A DNA stretch of 64,000 nt, taken from the NCBI RefSeq assembly GCF_008124765.1, contig NZ_VNHS01000005.1, positions 186,001 through 250,000 on the forward strand, written 5' to 3'. Below the pieces are notes generated by a model. The model worked only from the letters and a program-made list of their open reading frames with translations. It was not told the DNA's origin and did not search any database. The stretch's first letter is position 1, and each line of letters starts with the position of its first letter. This DNA is from Paenibacillus methanolicus (GTDB lineage Bacteria > Bacillota > Bacilli > Paenibacillales > Paenibacillaceae). Below are positions 34,236 to 42,874 of the stretch, piece after piece. The position numbers and the translations under genes are program-made.

Positions 34236-34862
34236 ATGGAACAACCAAGGACAGTGAAGCAGGTCGCGACGGGGGAGAAGGTCATCGCCTTCACGTTCGA
34301 CGATGGCCCGAATGCCGTTTATACGCCGCAAATGCTGGAGATCTTCCGGGAAGCCGGCGGAAAGGCGACATTCTACATGATCGGCGAGCAGATCGAAGCG
34401 AACCGCGCCGTCGCCGAAGCCGTTCATGCGGAAGGGCACGAGATCGGCAATCATACGTACGCGCATCCGAATTTGACGGCCATCGAGATCGAGGCCGCGG
34501 CGGAGGAAATGAGCCGAACGGACGCGCTCATTCGCGAGGTGACGGGAGAGGCGGTCCGCACGTTCCGGGCGCCTTATCTGGCCGCGAACGAAGAGGTGCT
34601 GGCGCTGGCGGCCGAGATGGGCTATGCGACGATCGGCGCGTTGAACACCGAGACGCATGATTGGGAGCAGCCTGGCGTGGCGCATATACTCGACAAGTCG
34701 CGGGACCATCTGGTGCCGGGCGGCATTCTGCTCTTCCACGACGGCCACGGCGACCGTTCGCAGTCGGTGGAAGCGGTCCGCGCGCTCGTCCGCGAGCTGG
34801 TCGCGGACGGCTTCCGGCTCGTGACGGTGAGGGAGTTGCTGGAGATGGGGGAAGGGCGATAG
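34236..34862 (+). CDS. Polysaccharide deacetylase (CE4, NodB homology domain), apparently cytoplasmic
   Basis: The 208-residue protein is almost only a NodB domain: TFDDGP (general base and metal Asp), GHEIGNHTYAHP (the two metal His), the FRAPY arginine motif, and HDGHGDRSQSVEAV with the late catalytic His. CE4 enzymes remove acetyl groups from chitin, peptidoglycan or xylan. No signal peptide is visible from the chosen start (GAGAGGAG 9 bases upstream), nor in the 12-codon extension. Its place behind the importer suggests it deacetylates imported xylo-oligosaccharides, which is inference. Confidence 0.88.
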   Translation: MEQPRTVKQVATGEKVIAFTFDDGPNAVYTPQMLEIFREAGGKATFYMIGEQIEANRAVAEAVHAEGHEIGNHTYAHPNLTAIEIEAAAEEMSRTDALIREVTGEAVRTFRAPYLAANEEVLALAAEMGYATIGALNTETHDWEQPGVAHILDKSRDHLVPGGILLFHDGHGDRSQSVEAVRALVRELVADGFRLVTVRELLEMGEGR

Positions 34863-34956
34863 AAGCGCTGGGCAAACGAAGGTCACAGGGAAAGTAGGCT
34901 ACAGCCCATTATTGCGAATCGACGCCCCGGGTGGTTGCAATAGTAGTCTACAACCC

Positions 34957-35046
34957 ACTGAAGCTTTGTCCGCCAGGACAAGAGCGTGCCCCGCTCGAAC
35001 TAAGCCGGCGACCGCGAACAAGCGAACTAGCTCGAAAAGAAAGCCC
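34957..35046 (+). repeat. Dispersed structured repeat, copy B1 (5' part only)
   Basis: It matches copies A, B2 and C through the first hairpin (GCTTTGTCC/GGACAAGAGC) and the core GGCGACCGCGAACAA, then breaks off after CTCGAAAAGAAAGCCCA. Copy B2 starts immediately after it. It lacks hairpins 2 and 3. Confidence 0.7.
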
Positions 35047-35220
35047 AGCTGAAGCTTTGTCCGTAAGGACAAAAGCGTGCCAGCTCGAAGCAACCCGCCG
35101 ACCGCGAACAACCGTGGCAGCACGAAAAGGGAGTCCAGAGGGCGAAGACCTCTGGTTCCCCTCAGCGGAGGGGGAAGGGGGAGGCTGCAACAAAACTTGG
35201 ATCAAAGGGGCGGGGCCCCT
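35047..35220 (+). repeat. Dispersed structured repeat, copy B2
   Basis: A full-length element has hairpin 1 (GCTTTGTCC/GGACAAAAGC), a CGTGCC to GCACG pairing, hairpin 2 (CCAGAGG/CCTCTGG) and hairpin 3 (TCCCCTC/GAGGGGGA). A G-rich end (GGGGCGGGGCCCC) follows and stops exactly at the stop codon of the minus-strand NIF3-like gene. Together with B1 it fills the 358-base gap between the deacetylase and NIF3-like genes. Confidence 0.75.
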
Positions 35221-36018
35221 TTAGATTACCCGAAACACCGGCTGTCCGGGGATGAAATGGACCGGCAGCTCCGAATACCGGCCGCGCAGCTGCTCGGCCA
35301 CCGCGCGCATGCCCGGTTCTTCGCTCTCCGCATGGCCTATGGCGAGCAAGGATTTCGGGCTGCCTTGGCTTGCGGCGTCGCGGACGTACTCGGGCGTTTC
35401 CCATTCCGGACCTTCGCCGGCAAGGACGAGATCCAGCTTATGTTCGCGGAAGAGCGGTATGGCGTTGGCGCCGCCGCCCCGGTAGCCGACGAGCACGCCG
35501 ACCCGTTCGCAGCGCATGTCCGGGTCGCCTGTTAGCCGCACGTACGGGAGCGACAGCTTCGCTTTCGCGTACGCGGCCAGCTCCGAGGCGCGCATCGCGG
35601 GCACGCGGACCACGGCTGCGGTCGGGAGCATCGCTTCGACTTGCGCTTCCCACGCCAAGCTTTGCAGCAGACCGGACATGATCGGGTCGGGCTGCAGCCG
35701 GTGGCAGTAATCGTGGTGCCGGTAGACGGCTAGCCCCGATTGCCGGAGGAAGTCTCGTTTGACCCGGCATACCGGGTCATCGGCCAGATGAGAAGCGTGT
35801 TCCGGACGATGGCTGTAGTAGGGGCTTTCGTGGACGACGAGCAGATTGGCGCCTAGGGCGACGGCTTGCTCGATCACCGTCTGCGACGGCATGAACGCGA
35901 CGGCGATGCCCTTTACGGGCGTCTCCATCGCGGCGCCTTCCAGCGTATCGGCAGTGTCCGGAATAAGCGGCACGTCGCCCCGAAGCTCGGCGATGACGTC
36001 TTGCATCGTAATCGACAT
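35221..36018 (-). CDS. NIF3-like dinuclear-metal protein
   Basis: The 265-residue protein has the Nif3 (GTP cyclohydrolase I type 2-like) fold: KGIAVAFMPSQTVIEQAVAL, the metal-binding VVHESPYYSH, YRHHDYCH, and the C-terminal GEGPEWETPEYV and AIGHAESEEPGMRAVAEQL. In the usual family motifs the first is HHP; here HES replaces it, so metal binding may differ. The biochemical role of NIF3 proteins is not established. It lies on the minus strand inside the xylan cluster, divergent from the GH67 gene with a 94-base shared control region. Confidence 0.85.
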   Translation of the reverse strand: MSITMQDVIAELRGDVPLIPDTADTLEGAAMETPVKGIAVAFMPSQTVIEQAVALGANLLVVHESPYYSHRPEHASHLADDPVCRVKRDFLRQSGLAVYRHHDYCHRLQPDPIMSGLLQSLAWEAQVEAMLPTAAVVRVPAMRASELAAYAKAKLSLPYVRLTGDPDMRCERVGVLVGYRGGGANAIPLFREHKLDLVLAGEGPEWETPEYVRDAASQGSPKSLLAIGHAESEEPGMRAVAEQLRGRYSELPVHFIPGQPVFRVI

Positions 36019-36112
36019 GATCCTGTCCTCCTGCGAGTGGATGATATGTCCAACATTTTACGGCGAAGGACCTTGATATTGTCAAGAACCAAAAAAGAAG
36101 GAGAGGCTGGCA

Positions 36113-38230
36113 ATGAACGAACAGCAGCAGGAAGGGCAAGCGGGCTACCGGGCATGGCTCGCATATCACCCGCGCATGGACTCGGCGGCAAGCAAAGAGG
36201 AGTCGCTTCGTTACGCGTGGATTGCGTCGGACGACCGGGACGACACGGTGCGCGCGGCAATTACGGAGATCGTCGAAGGGATCGGCACCATGTACGGCGC
36301 TGCGCCTCGGATCAGCGCGACCGCGACGGACGCCGCCGGGGAGAACGGTCCAAGGGACTCCGAGCCGAATGCAGCTTACGGCGCTGGTCCCGGCATTCTC
36401 GTCGGCACCTTCGCGGCGAACGAGCGACTGCGGGATATCTTCGGTGTCGAGGTTGCGGAGCTAGGCCGCGAAGGGTTCGCCATCCGGGCGAAGGACGGCG
36501 TCACCGCGATCGGCGCTCACACACCGGTCGGCGCGTTGTACGGCGCCTTTCACTTGCTGCGGCTGCTGGCGACGGGGATCGACGAGAGCGAGTTGGAGAT
36601 AGTCGAGCGGCCGGCGAACAAGCTGCGCATGATTAACCAGTGGGACAATATCGACGGCAGCATCGAGCGCGGCTACGCGGGGTCGTCGATCTTCTACAAG
36701 GACGACGAGATCGATTTCGACCCGGCTCGGATTCGCGATTACGCCCGGCTGCTCGCATCGACCGGGATCAACGCGATCGCGATCAACAACGTGAACGCGC
36801 ACCGGCTGGAATCCCGGTTCGTCACGGGCGACTACTTGCCGCGCATCGCCGAGCTGGCGGCGATCTTCCGCGTCTACGGCATTCGCCTGCTGCTGAGCAT
36901 TAATTTCGCCGCGCCGATCGAGGTCGGCGGTTTGCCGACGGCCGATCCGCTGGATGCGGACGTGAAGCGGTGGTGGCGGGAGCGGGCGGCGGATATCTAT
37001 GCCGCGATCCCGGATTTCGGCGGCTTCCTGGTGAAGGCGGATTCCGAGAACCGGCCGGGGCCGTTCACGTACGGGCGCGGTCACGCCGAGGGCGCTAACA
37101 TGCTGGCCGAGGCGCTGGAGGCGCACGGCGGACTGGTCGTCTGGCGCTGCTTCGTCTACAACTGCAAGCAGGATTGGCGCGACCGGAAGACGGACCGCGC
37201 GCGGGCGGCGTACGATCACTTCCTGCCGCTCGACGGCGCGTTCCGGGACAATGTCGTGCTGCAGATCAAGAACGGGCCGATGGACTTCCAAGTCCGGGAG
37301 CCGGTCTCTCCGCTGCTTGGCGCGATGGAACGGACGAATCAGGTCGTCGAGTTCCAGATCACGCAGGAATATACCGGCCAGCAGCGTCATCTGTGCTATC
37401 TCGTGCCGCAGTGGAAGACCGTGTTGGATTTCGAGACGCGCGCGCTCGGCGAAGCTTCTCCGGTGAAGCGCGTCGTGGACGGCAGCGTGCACGGGCGGGC
37501 GCTCGGCGGGTTCGCGGCGGTATCCAACATCGGCGCCGATACGAACTGGACCGGCCATCCGCTCGCCCAATCGAACCTGTACGGCTACGGCCGTCTGGCG
37601 TGGAACCCGGAGCTGTCCGCCGAGGCGATCGCCGAGGAATGGGCTTTACAGACGTTCGGCTCGAACCGGCAGGTCGCGGACGCGGTGGTCGACATGCTCA
37701 TGGACTCTCTCGACATCTATGAATCGTACACGGCGCCGCTCGGCGTCGGCTGGATGGTCAACCCGAACCATCACTACGGACCGAACGTGGACGGCTACGA
37801 GTATGACAAATGGGGCACGTACCATTTTGCCGATCGCGACGGCGTGGGGGTCGACCGTACCGTTCTTTCGGGAACAGGCTATGCCGGTCAATACATGGGG
37901 GCGAACGCCGGCACGTACGAATCGTTCGCGGAGTGTCCGGATGAGCTGCTTCTGTTCTTCCACCACGTCCCGTACGGGCATCGGCTGAAGTCCGGGCTTA
38001 CGGTCATCCAGCATATTTACGATACGCATTTTGACGGGGCGCTGCGCGCCGCGGGGCTGGCCGAACGGTGGGCATCGCTTGAGGGACTCGTCCCGGCGGA
38101 CGACTACGACGAGGCGTTGGCTCGATTCCGCGAGCAGGCCGAGCACGCCAAGGAGTGGCGCGACCGAATCAACACGTATTTCTACCGCAAGAGCGGCGTG
38201 CCCGACGAACGGGGCCGCACGATTTATTAA
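36113..38230 (+). CDS. aguA: GH67 alpha-glucuronidase
   Basis: The 705-residue enzyme removes (methyl)glucuronic acid from the non-reducing end of aldouronic acids. Catalytic residues align with the Geobacillus enzyme with a constant offset of 27: acid Glu312 in [11 protein letters not shown], and the base pair Asp391 in [12 protein letters not shown] and Glu419 in [10 protein letters not shown]. The motif [21 protein letters not shown] is a family signature. There is no signal peptide, so it acts on imported aldouronates. AAGGAGAGG precedes the ATG. A GH43 gene follows after 85 bases, forming the intracellular end of the pathway. Confidence 0.96.
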   Translation: MNEQQQEGQAGYRAWLAYHPRMDSAASKEESLRYAWIASDDRDDTVRAAITEIVEGIGTMYGAAPRISATATDAAGENGPRDSEPNAAYGAGPGILVGTFAANERLRDIFGVEVAELGREGFAIRAKDGVTAIGAHTPVGALYGAFHLLRLLATGIDESELEIVERPANKLRMINQWDNIDGSIERGYAGSSIFYKDDEIDFDPARIRDYARLLASTGINAIAINNVNAHRLESRFVTGDYLPRIAELAAIFRVYGIRLLLSINFAAPIEVGGLPTADPLDADVKRWWRERAADIYAAIPDFGGFLVKADSENRPGPFTYGRGHAEGANMLAEALEAHGGLVVWRCFVYNCKQDWRDRKTDRARAAYDHFLPLDGAFRDNVVLQIKNGPMDFQVREPVSPLLGAMERTNQVVEFQITQEYTGQQRHLCYLVPQWKTVLDFETRALGEASPVKRVVDGSVHGRALGGFAAVSNIGADTNWTGHPLAQSNLYGYGRLAWNPELSAEAIAEEWALQTFGSNRQVADAVVDMLMDSLDIYESYTAPLGVGWMVNPNHHYGPNVDGYEYDKWGTYHFADRDGVGVDRTVLSGTGYAGQYMGANAGTYESFAECPDELLLFFHHVPYGHRLKSGLTVIQHIYDTHFDGALRAAGLAERWASLEGLVPADDYDEALARFREQAEHAKEWRDRINTYFYRKSGVPDERGRTIY

Positions 38231-38315
38231 GCACGGTTGCAGCGAACGACGGGCAGTGCCAAACGTATGTCCCGCAATACCAACCAATTTCGGAACGAGG
38301 AAAGGAAGCGAGAAC

Positions 38316-39299
38316 ATGACGCAGCGCACCAAACGCGGCGAGCCGCTCGTGAAACACATCTATACCGCCGATCCGTCGGCGCACGTATTCGAAGGCAAAA
38401 TTTACATCTACCCGTCGCATGACCTCGACAACGAGCGCGAATCGAATGATAACGGCGACCAGTACGATATGGAGGATTACCATGTCCTGTCCATGGAAGA
38501 CGCGGACGCCGAATGCGTCGACCACGGCGAAGCGCTGCATGTGAAGGACGTGCCATGGGCCTCGAAGCAAATGTGGGCGCCGGACGCGGCGTCCCGGGAC
38601 GGCAAATACTACTTGTTCTTCCCGGCGCGCGACCACGAGGACGTGTTCCGCATCGGCGTCGCGACGGGCAGCCGGCCGGAAGGTCCTTTCGCGGCGGAAC
38701 CGAACTATATTCCGGGCAGCTTCAGCATCGATCCGGCGGTGTTCGTCGACGATGACGGCCAGGCGTACATGTATTTCGGCGGTCTATGGGGCGGCCAACT
38801 GGAGAAGTGGCGGACGGGCGAATACGACGCGGCAGGCGAAGGTCCGGGGGCCGATGAGCCCGCATTGGGTCCTCGCGCGGCTCGGCTCAGCGACGACATG
38901 CTGACGTTCCGCGAGCAGCCGGGCGAGATCGAGATCGTGGACGATGCAGGCAATCCGATCCTGGCAGGCGACGAGGAGCGGCGTTATTTCGAAGGGCCGT
39001 GGATGCACGAATACAACGGTCGCTACTACTTGTCCTATTCGACGGGCACGACGCACCAGATCGTCTACGCGATCGGCGACAACCCGCTGGGCCCGTTCGT
39101 CTTCCAAGGCACGATCCTGACGCCGGTCCTCGGTTGGACGACGCATCATTCCATCGTGCAATTCCAGGATGAATGGTACTTGTTCTATCACGACAGCTCG
39201 CTCTCCGGCGGGGCGGATAACAAACGCAGCGTGAAAATGGCGGAGCTGTCGTACAACGAGGACGGCACGATCCGCACGATCGACCCGTACGGCGAATAA
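38316..39299 (+). CDS. GH43 beta-xylosidase / alpha-L-arabinofuranosidase
   Basis: The 327-residue five-bladed propeller enzyme has the GH43 triad: base Asp19 in YTADPSAHVF, the pKa-tuning Asp139 in FSIDPAVFVDDDG and the acid Glu226 in YFEGPWMHEYNG. It has no signal peptide and no extra binding module. Members act on terminal xylose or arabinose of arabinoxylo-oligosaccharides; sequence reading alone does not settle which. GAGG and GGAAG precede the ATG. It is the last enzyme gene of the xylan cluster. Confidence 0.92.
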   Translation: MTQRTKRGEPLVKHIYTADPSAHVFEGKIYIYPSHDLDNERESNDNGDQYDMEDYHVLSMEDADAECVDHGEALHVKDVPWASKQMWAPDAASRDGKYYLFFPARDHEDVFRIGVATGSRPEGPFAAEPNYIPGSFSIDPAVFVDDDGQAYMYFGGLWGGQLEKWRTGEYDAAGEGPGADEPALGPRAARLSDDMLTFREQPGEIEIVDDAGNPILAGDEERRYFEGPWMHEYNGRYYLSYSTGTTHQIVYAIGDNPLGPFVFQGTILTPVLGWTTHHSIVQFQDEWYLFYHDSSLSGGADNKRSVKMAELSYNEDGTIRTIDPYGE

Positions 39300-39413
39300 A
39301 GCTAGCTGATGGCCGGGACTGCACAAGCCTGCGGCCTTCACGGTCCCAAATGGAAGGGCGTCTCCGAATGATGTAGGGTCAAGCAGATTTTCATGCCAAG
39401 GAGGCAACGGCCA

Positions 39414-39845
39414 ATGGAACCCCTCCCCTACATAACTCAGGAAGACATGCGTGCGGAAGCCGAGCTATTCCAAACCGTATATACGTCGTTAATCCGCGAG
39501 ATCGACCGGGGCGAGAGCCTGCGGGGCAAGCTGAACGACTTCCAGCTGCAGCAGGCGGTCGCGCACGCGAAGGACGGAATGGGCGTGCTCAGCTACGAAC
39601 GCAGGCAGACGATGAACGCCATCTTCGAGAACTTCGCCGCGATCTACCGGTCGGACGGCCGGGCGGCCGCGGCCGTCTGGGCGAGCCAGAACTTCGGCTG
39701 TTCGCTGTCGGAAGCCGGTTCCGAAGACCGGAACGACATGCGCGCGCGCATCGAGGAGCTGGCGCTGCTTATTCAGATGAAGGAGACCGAGCTGCTCCAG
39801 CTGTACCGGGAAATTCACGCGCTGCAGCAAGCGTTGGCCGAGTGA
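39414..39845 (+). CDS. Hypothetical helical protein
   Basis: The 143-residue protein is predicted to be mostly alpha-helical. Its C-terminal region (MRARIEELALLIQMKETELLQLYREIHALQQALAE) has heptads suggesting a coiled coil. No domain is recognised. The ATG was chosen because AAGGAGG lies 9 bases upstream; an earlier ATG overlaps that site. It follows the GH43 gene by 114 bases but need not belong to the sugar pathway. Confidence 0.75.
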   Translation: MEPLPYITQEDMRAEAELFQTVYTSLIREIDRGESLRGKLNDFQLQQAVAHAKDGMGVLSYERRQTMNAIFENFAAIYRSDGRAAAAVWASQNFGCSLSEAGSEDRNDMRARIEELALLIQMKETELLQLYREIHALQQALAE

Positions 39846-39878
39846 ACGGCGCGCGGCTAGAGATACATAGCAAGCAGA

Positions 39879-39920
39879 AAAGGCAGCCATGGGAGTGAAC
39901 GAATCTCCCATGGCTGCCTT
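39879..39920 (-). terminator. Terminator of the phosphotransferase gene
   Basis: A 16-bp perfect stem AAGGCAGCCATGGGAG/CTCCCATGGCTGCCTT has a 9-base loop. On the minus strand it is followed by TTCTGC after TT, so it mainly serves the minus-strand gene ending at 39938. It may also stop the plus-strand gene. Confidence 0.8.
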
Positions 39921-39937
39921 CGTGGTACCTGTCTGTC

Positions 39938-40777
39938 CTATTCTTCGATCTTCTCCGCGTGCAGCCGCTCCCGAATCAGGGCGGCCAAGCGCGCCGTCTG
40001 TTCCTCCGGAATGGCGCCCGACGCGATCGCCCGCGCGGCGAGCGGGACATACCAGTCCCGGATTTCCGCCTCCGTCATCCCCGACGAACGGCAGTACTCG
40101 TCGATGAACAGACGATAAGCCGCCTCCCGTGATTCCTCGAAGAACCGCTTCGCTTCCTCAGGCATCTCCGGGGGCAGGACGGCATACTCCAGCATGACGC
40201 ATACTTCCGCGACATCCGCTGCCGGGTTGCCGAGGGAGGCGTGCATCCAGTCGATCATGACCGCTTCGCCGTCCACGTCCCGAATGAGGAGATTGTTCGG
40301 GTTCGCGTCCCCTTGGCACAGCTGCCTTTTGGCGGGAAGCCGGTCGAGGTACGCATGGAGAGCCGCGGTCTCATCCGGCGTCAGACTCGGGGGCCGAGCG
40401 ATGATGCCTTTCAGATTCGCTTTCTGATCGGTGACGATCCCGGGAGGGGATGTCCGGTGTATCCGATGCAGCACGTCCGCGAGCAGACGCAGCTCCGCAT
40501 CGATCGGTTCCATGGCGTTCAATCTGGCGAACAGCCGGCTGACGAGCGTATCCCCGGCGACCCGCTCGAACACGATTCCGTCGCGTCCTTCCCAATTCAC
40601 GCGTTCGTAGGGTCTTGCGACCGGCAGTCCGCACTCCCAGACCGCATTATTATTGCCATACTCCAGTTCGACCGCTTGCGGCGGCGTATCCGCGTAGAAC
40701 AGCTTGACGATCTTGTCCGGGCCGCCCCATTCGTACACCTCGCAGCTCGATCCTTCCGCGATGCGCGGTCCTAGCAT
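39938..40777 (-). CDS. Aminoglycoside phosphotransferase (APH) family protein
   Basis: The 279-residue kinase-like protein has an N-lobe with IVKLFYAD, the catalytic loop LCQGDANPNNLLI and the metal-binding VMIDWMHASLGNPAADV. The Brenner-type HGD is CQGD here, with Gln replacing the usual His. Similar proteins phosphorylate aminoglycosides, choline or homoserine; this one is divergent and its substrate is unknown. Two ATGs follow AAAGGAGG; the second has the better 7-base spacing. It lies 14 bases behind a VOC gene, so both are probably one operon. Confidence 0.85.
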   Translation of the reverse strand: MLGPRIAEGSSCEVYEWGGPDKIVKLFYADTPPQAVELEYGNNNAVWECGLPVARPYERVNWEGRDGIVFERVAGDTLVSRLFARLNAMEPIDAELRLLADVLHRIHRTSPPGIVTDQKANLKGIIARPPSLTPDETAALHAYLDRLPAKRQLCQGDANPNNLLIRDVDGEAVMIDWMHASLGNPAADVAEVCVMLEYAVLPPEMPEEAKRFFEESREAAYRLFIDEYCRSSGMTEAEIRDWYVPLAARAIASGAIPEEQTARLAALIRERLHAEKIEE

Positions 40778-40791
40778 CATAATGCCTCCTT

Positions 40792-41181
40792 TTAGAACGA
40801 TTGGACGATCATCAGACGGTGCCCGTCCGGATCTTGCACGGTGATGAACGCGACGTCGGGGAACCGCTCGATGCCCTCGCCGACGATCCGAACGCCGAGC
40901 CGCCCCAACTGCTCCAGGCTTCGGTCGATATCGTCGGAATCGAACGCGAACAGCGCGTGCTGGGAAGGCGACACCGGTTCGTCCCCGATCGAGTCGAGCA
41001 ACAAGACCGTATTCTCGAGCGGGATGGAGACGATCGGCGGGTAAGGCGATTTGGGAAAGGGGCGACCCAGCAGCGAGCAGTACCAGGCGACGGAACGGGC
41101 CATGTCCGAAGTCTTGACGAGGACGGAGCCGATCTTCGGCCGGACGGCCAGGGCATTGACGTTGGCGGAATGACTGGACAT
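40792..41181 (-). CDS. VOC superfamily (glyoxalase-like) protein
   Basis: The 129-residue protein carries one VOC module: KIGSVLVKTSDMARSVAWYCSLLG, then ALFAFDSDDIDRSLEQLGRLGVRI and FITVQDPDGHRLMIVQS. The metal-site residues cannot be assigned safely. GAGGAGAG lies 5 bases before the ATG. With the following phosphotransferase it forms a two-gene unit that could be a small resistance or detoxification pair, which is inference. Confidence 0.85.
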   Translation of the reverse strand: MSSHSANVNALAVRPKIGSVLVKTSDMARSVAWYCSLLGRPFPKSPYPPIVSIPLENTVLLLDSIGDEPVSPSQHALFAFDSDDIDRSLEQLGRLGVRIVGEGIERFPDVAFITVQDPDGHRLMIVQSF

Positions 41182-41600
41182 GGAATCTCTCCTCTACACG
41201 ATATTTTCATAGTTTACAAATTAATCCAACAATAGTTTATTGAATGCATGTTCGTCTGTAAAGCGTTCTTCATGCAATTCATAACAAAGAACTCAACGGA
41301 AATGCACTTTTACTGGGATAGTCAGAAAGTTAGAGATAGAACTCAGGAATGCCAGTCGAAGGCAAATCAAAAAAACGAATAAGGCAGGTGAGCTTAGAAT
41401 GGAGCCGCAAAATGAGAAGTCCGTTCGGAGCTTGGTCGGGGTTCTGCGAACGAGTGTCCCGGGCTCCTTCCTATAGCGCTGAGGAATGTCCTATTTTATG
41501 CTATCGAAGAAAGAGAATTAATCTATAAGGGGGGACGTTCTCTTAAATATGTATTGGCGGTTATTGTGTTAGCGGTCGGACAAACCACCCCAAGAAGTTG
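41182..41600. other. Intergenic stretch with a possible small gene remnant
   Basis: No complete gene is seen in this 420-base region. A plus-strand frame at about 41490-41600 reads FYAIEERELIYKGGRSLKYV and then a hydrophobic segment, but has no start with a ribosome binding site. A separate ATG at 41399 gives only 25 codons. These may be two pieces of one decayed small gene. Confidence 0.3.
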
Positions 41601-41676
41601 TTGTCAAAACTACCCGCGATGGGTATAATACGAAATGTAAGGGCTTACAGAAAACCTTTTCAGAAAAGCTTTTCAG
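41601..41676 (+). promoter_or_regulatory. Promoter, cre-like site and operator of the LacI-family gene
   Basis: A near-consensus sigma-A promoter TTGTCA (41601-41606) and TATAAT (41624-41629) has 17-base spacing. TGTAAGGGCTTACA (41636-41649), a cre-like dyad, covers the likely transcription start. CAGAAAAGCTTTTCAG (41661-41676) follows, a dyad almost identical to the palindrome at 43040-43061. The layout suggests autorepression by the LacI-family protein plus catabolite control. Confidence 0.65.
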
Positions 41677-41723
41677 CAGCTTGCCGCCTTACTTCATCCT
41701 AAACGAAGAGGATATTTGGACGC

Positions 41724-42728
41724 ATGAAACCGACCATACACGACGTGGCAAGAACTGCAGGCGTCTCGATCAGCACCGTATCTCGCGTGATGAACGCGCC
41801 GGAGACGGTGACCGAGCAGAAGCGGCTGCGCGTGCAAGAGGCGATCGACCTGCTGCAATATCAGCCGAACGGCTTCGCCCGCGGGCTGATCTACAAGAAG
41901 TCGGGCACGCTCGGCGTCATGATCCCGGATATCGAGAATCCGTACTATGCCGGTCTGCTGAGGGGGATGCAGGACGAGGCGGTACGGCTCGGGCACAGCC
42001 TTATGATTTGCAACACGGACCGAGACAAAGACCGGCTGATCGCCTATATCCAGAGCTTCTACGAGAAGCAGGTCGACGGGATCATTTTCGCCAGCGACGC
42101 GCTTCATCCCGAATATATCGAGGAGATGCAGCGCTATCGCATGCCGATCGTGCTCGCCTCGACGAACGCGCCCGATTACGACATTCCGTCAATCGACATC
42201 GACGACGAACTAGCCGCCTTCGAAGCCGCCGCCTACTTAATCGACTCGGGACATGTCCGCATCGGCATGATCAGCTTCCCGCCGGGGGATACGATATCCG
42301 GAGGGCCGCGCATGGACGGCTTCCGGCGCGCGCTCCGCGATCGCGGCTTGCAGGCCGAGGACGCTCCGATCGCGTACGCGGCGCATCGATTCGAAGACGC
42401 TTACGCGGCGACGGAGGAACTGCTCGCGGCCGAGCCGGAGCTGACCGCCATCTTCGCGGCTTCCGACGAGTTCGCCATGGGCGCCATCTCGTATTTGCGC
42501 GAGCACGGCAGAAGCGTGCCCGATGACTTGTCGGTAATCGGCTTCGACGATATCCGGATGGCCGGCATGTTCATCCCGAAGCTGACGACAATCGCTCAGC
42601 CGGTGTACGAGATCGGGGTCCGCGCGGTGCGCAAGCTGCATGAACTGGCGATCGGGGGGCACGTGGATACTCTGCGGGAGAAGCTTCCGCACAAGCTGGT
42701 CGTGCGCGAGTCGAGCCGCCGCCTCTGA
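41724..42728 (+). CDS. LacI-family transcriptional regulator
   Basis: The 334-residue repressor has an N-terminal LacI helix-turn-helix (TIHDVARTAGVSISTVSRVMN), the hinge helix (FARGLIYKKSGTLGVMIPD) and a periplasmic-binding-protein-like sugar domain (ENPYYAGLLRGMQDEAVRLG, FAASDEFAMGAISYLREHG). It precedes an AglEFG-like sugar importer and probably represses it through GAAAAGCTTTTC dyads found before both units. No clear ribosome binding site precedes the ATG (GAAGAGGA, 8 bases, is the best). Confidence 0.92.
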   Translation: MKPTIHDVARTAGVSISTVSRVMNAPETVTEQKRLRVQEAIDLLQYQPNGFARGLIYKKSGTLGVMIPDIENPYYAGLLRGMQDEAVRLGHSLMICNTDRDKDRLIAYIQSFYEKQVDGIIFASDALHPEYIEEMQRYRMPIVLASTNAPDYDIPSIDIDDELAAFEAAAYLIDSGHVRIGMISFPPGDTISGGPRMDGFRRALRDRGLQAEDAPIAYAAHRFEDAYAATEELLAAEPELTAIFAASDEFAMGAISYLREHGRSVPDDLSVIGFDDIRMAGMFIPKLTTIAQPVYEIGVRAVRKLHELAIGGHVDTLREKLPHKLVVRESSRRL

Positions 42729-42874
42729 AGCACGGGAGCGTCGGCGTCGCTCGCGGCGGCCTTCGCATCGTGAGCGTCTGACGCGCTCGAAGTTCGATCG
42801 CGCGCTGGGCTCCTTGCGACGCGGCTCTTGTTCGAATACAAGTGTTATATGTTTCACTCTAAAAGTCCCATACG

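Noticed and set aside
33135..34886. A 583-codon minus-strand frame across the permease and deacetylase genes
   Set aside because: Its composition (strings of Arg, His, Asp) is typical of a shadow frame, and both plus-strand genes are certain.
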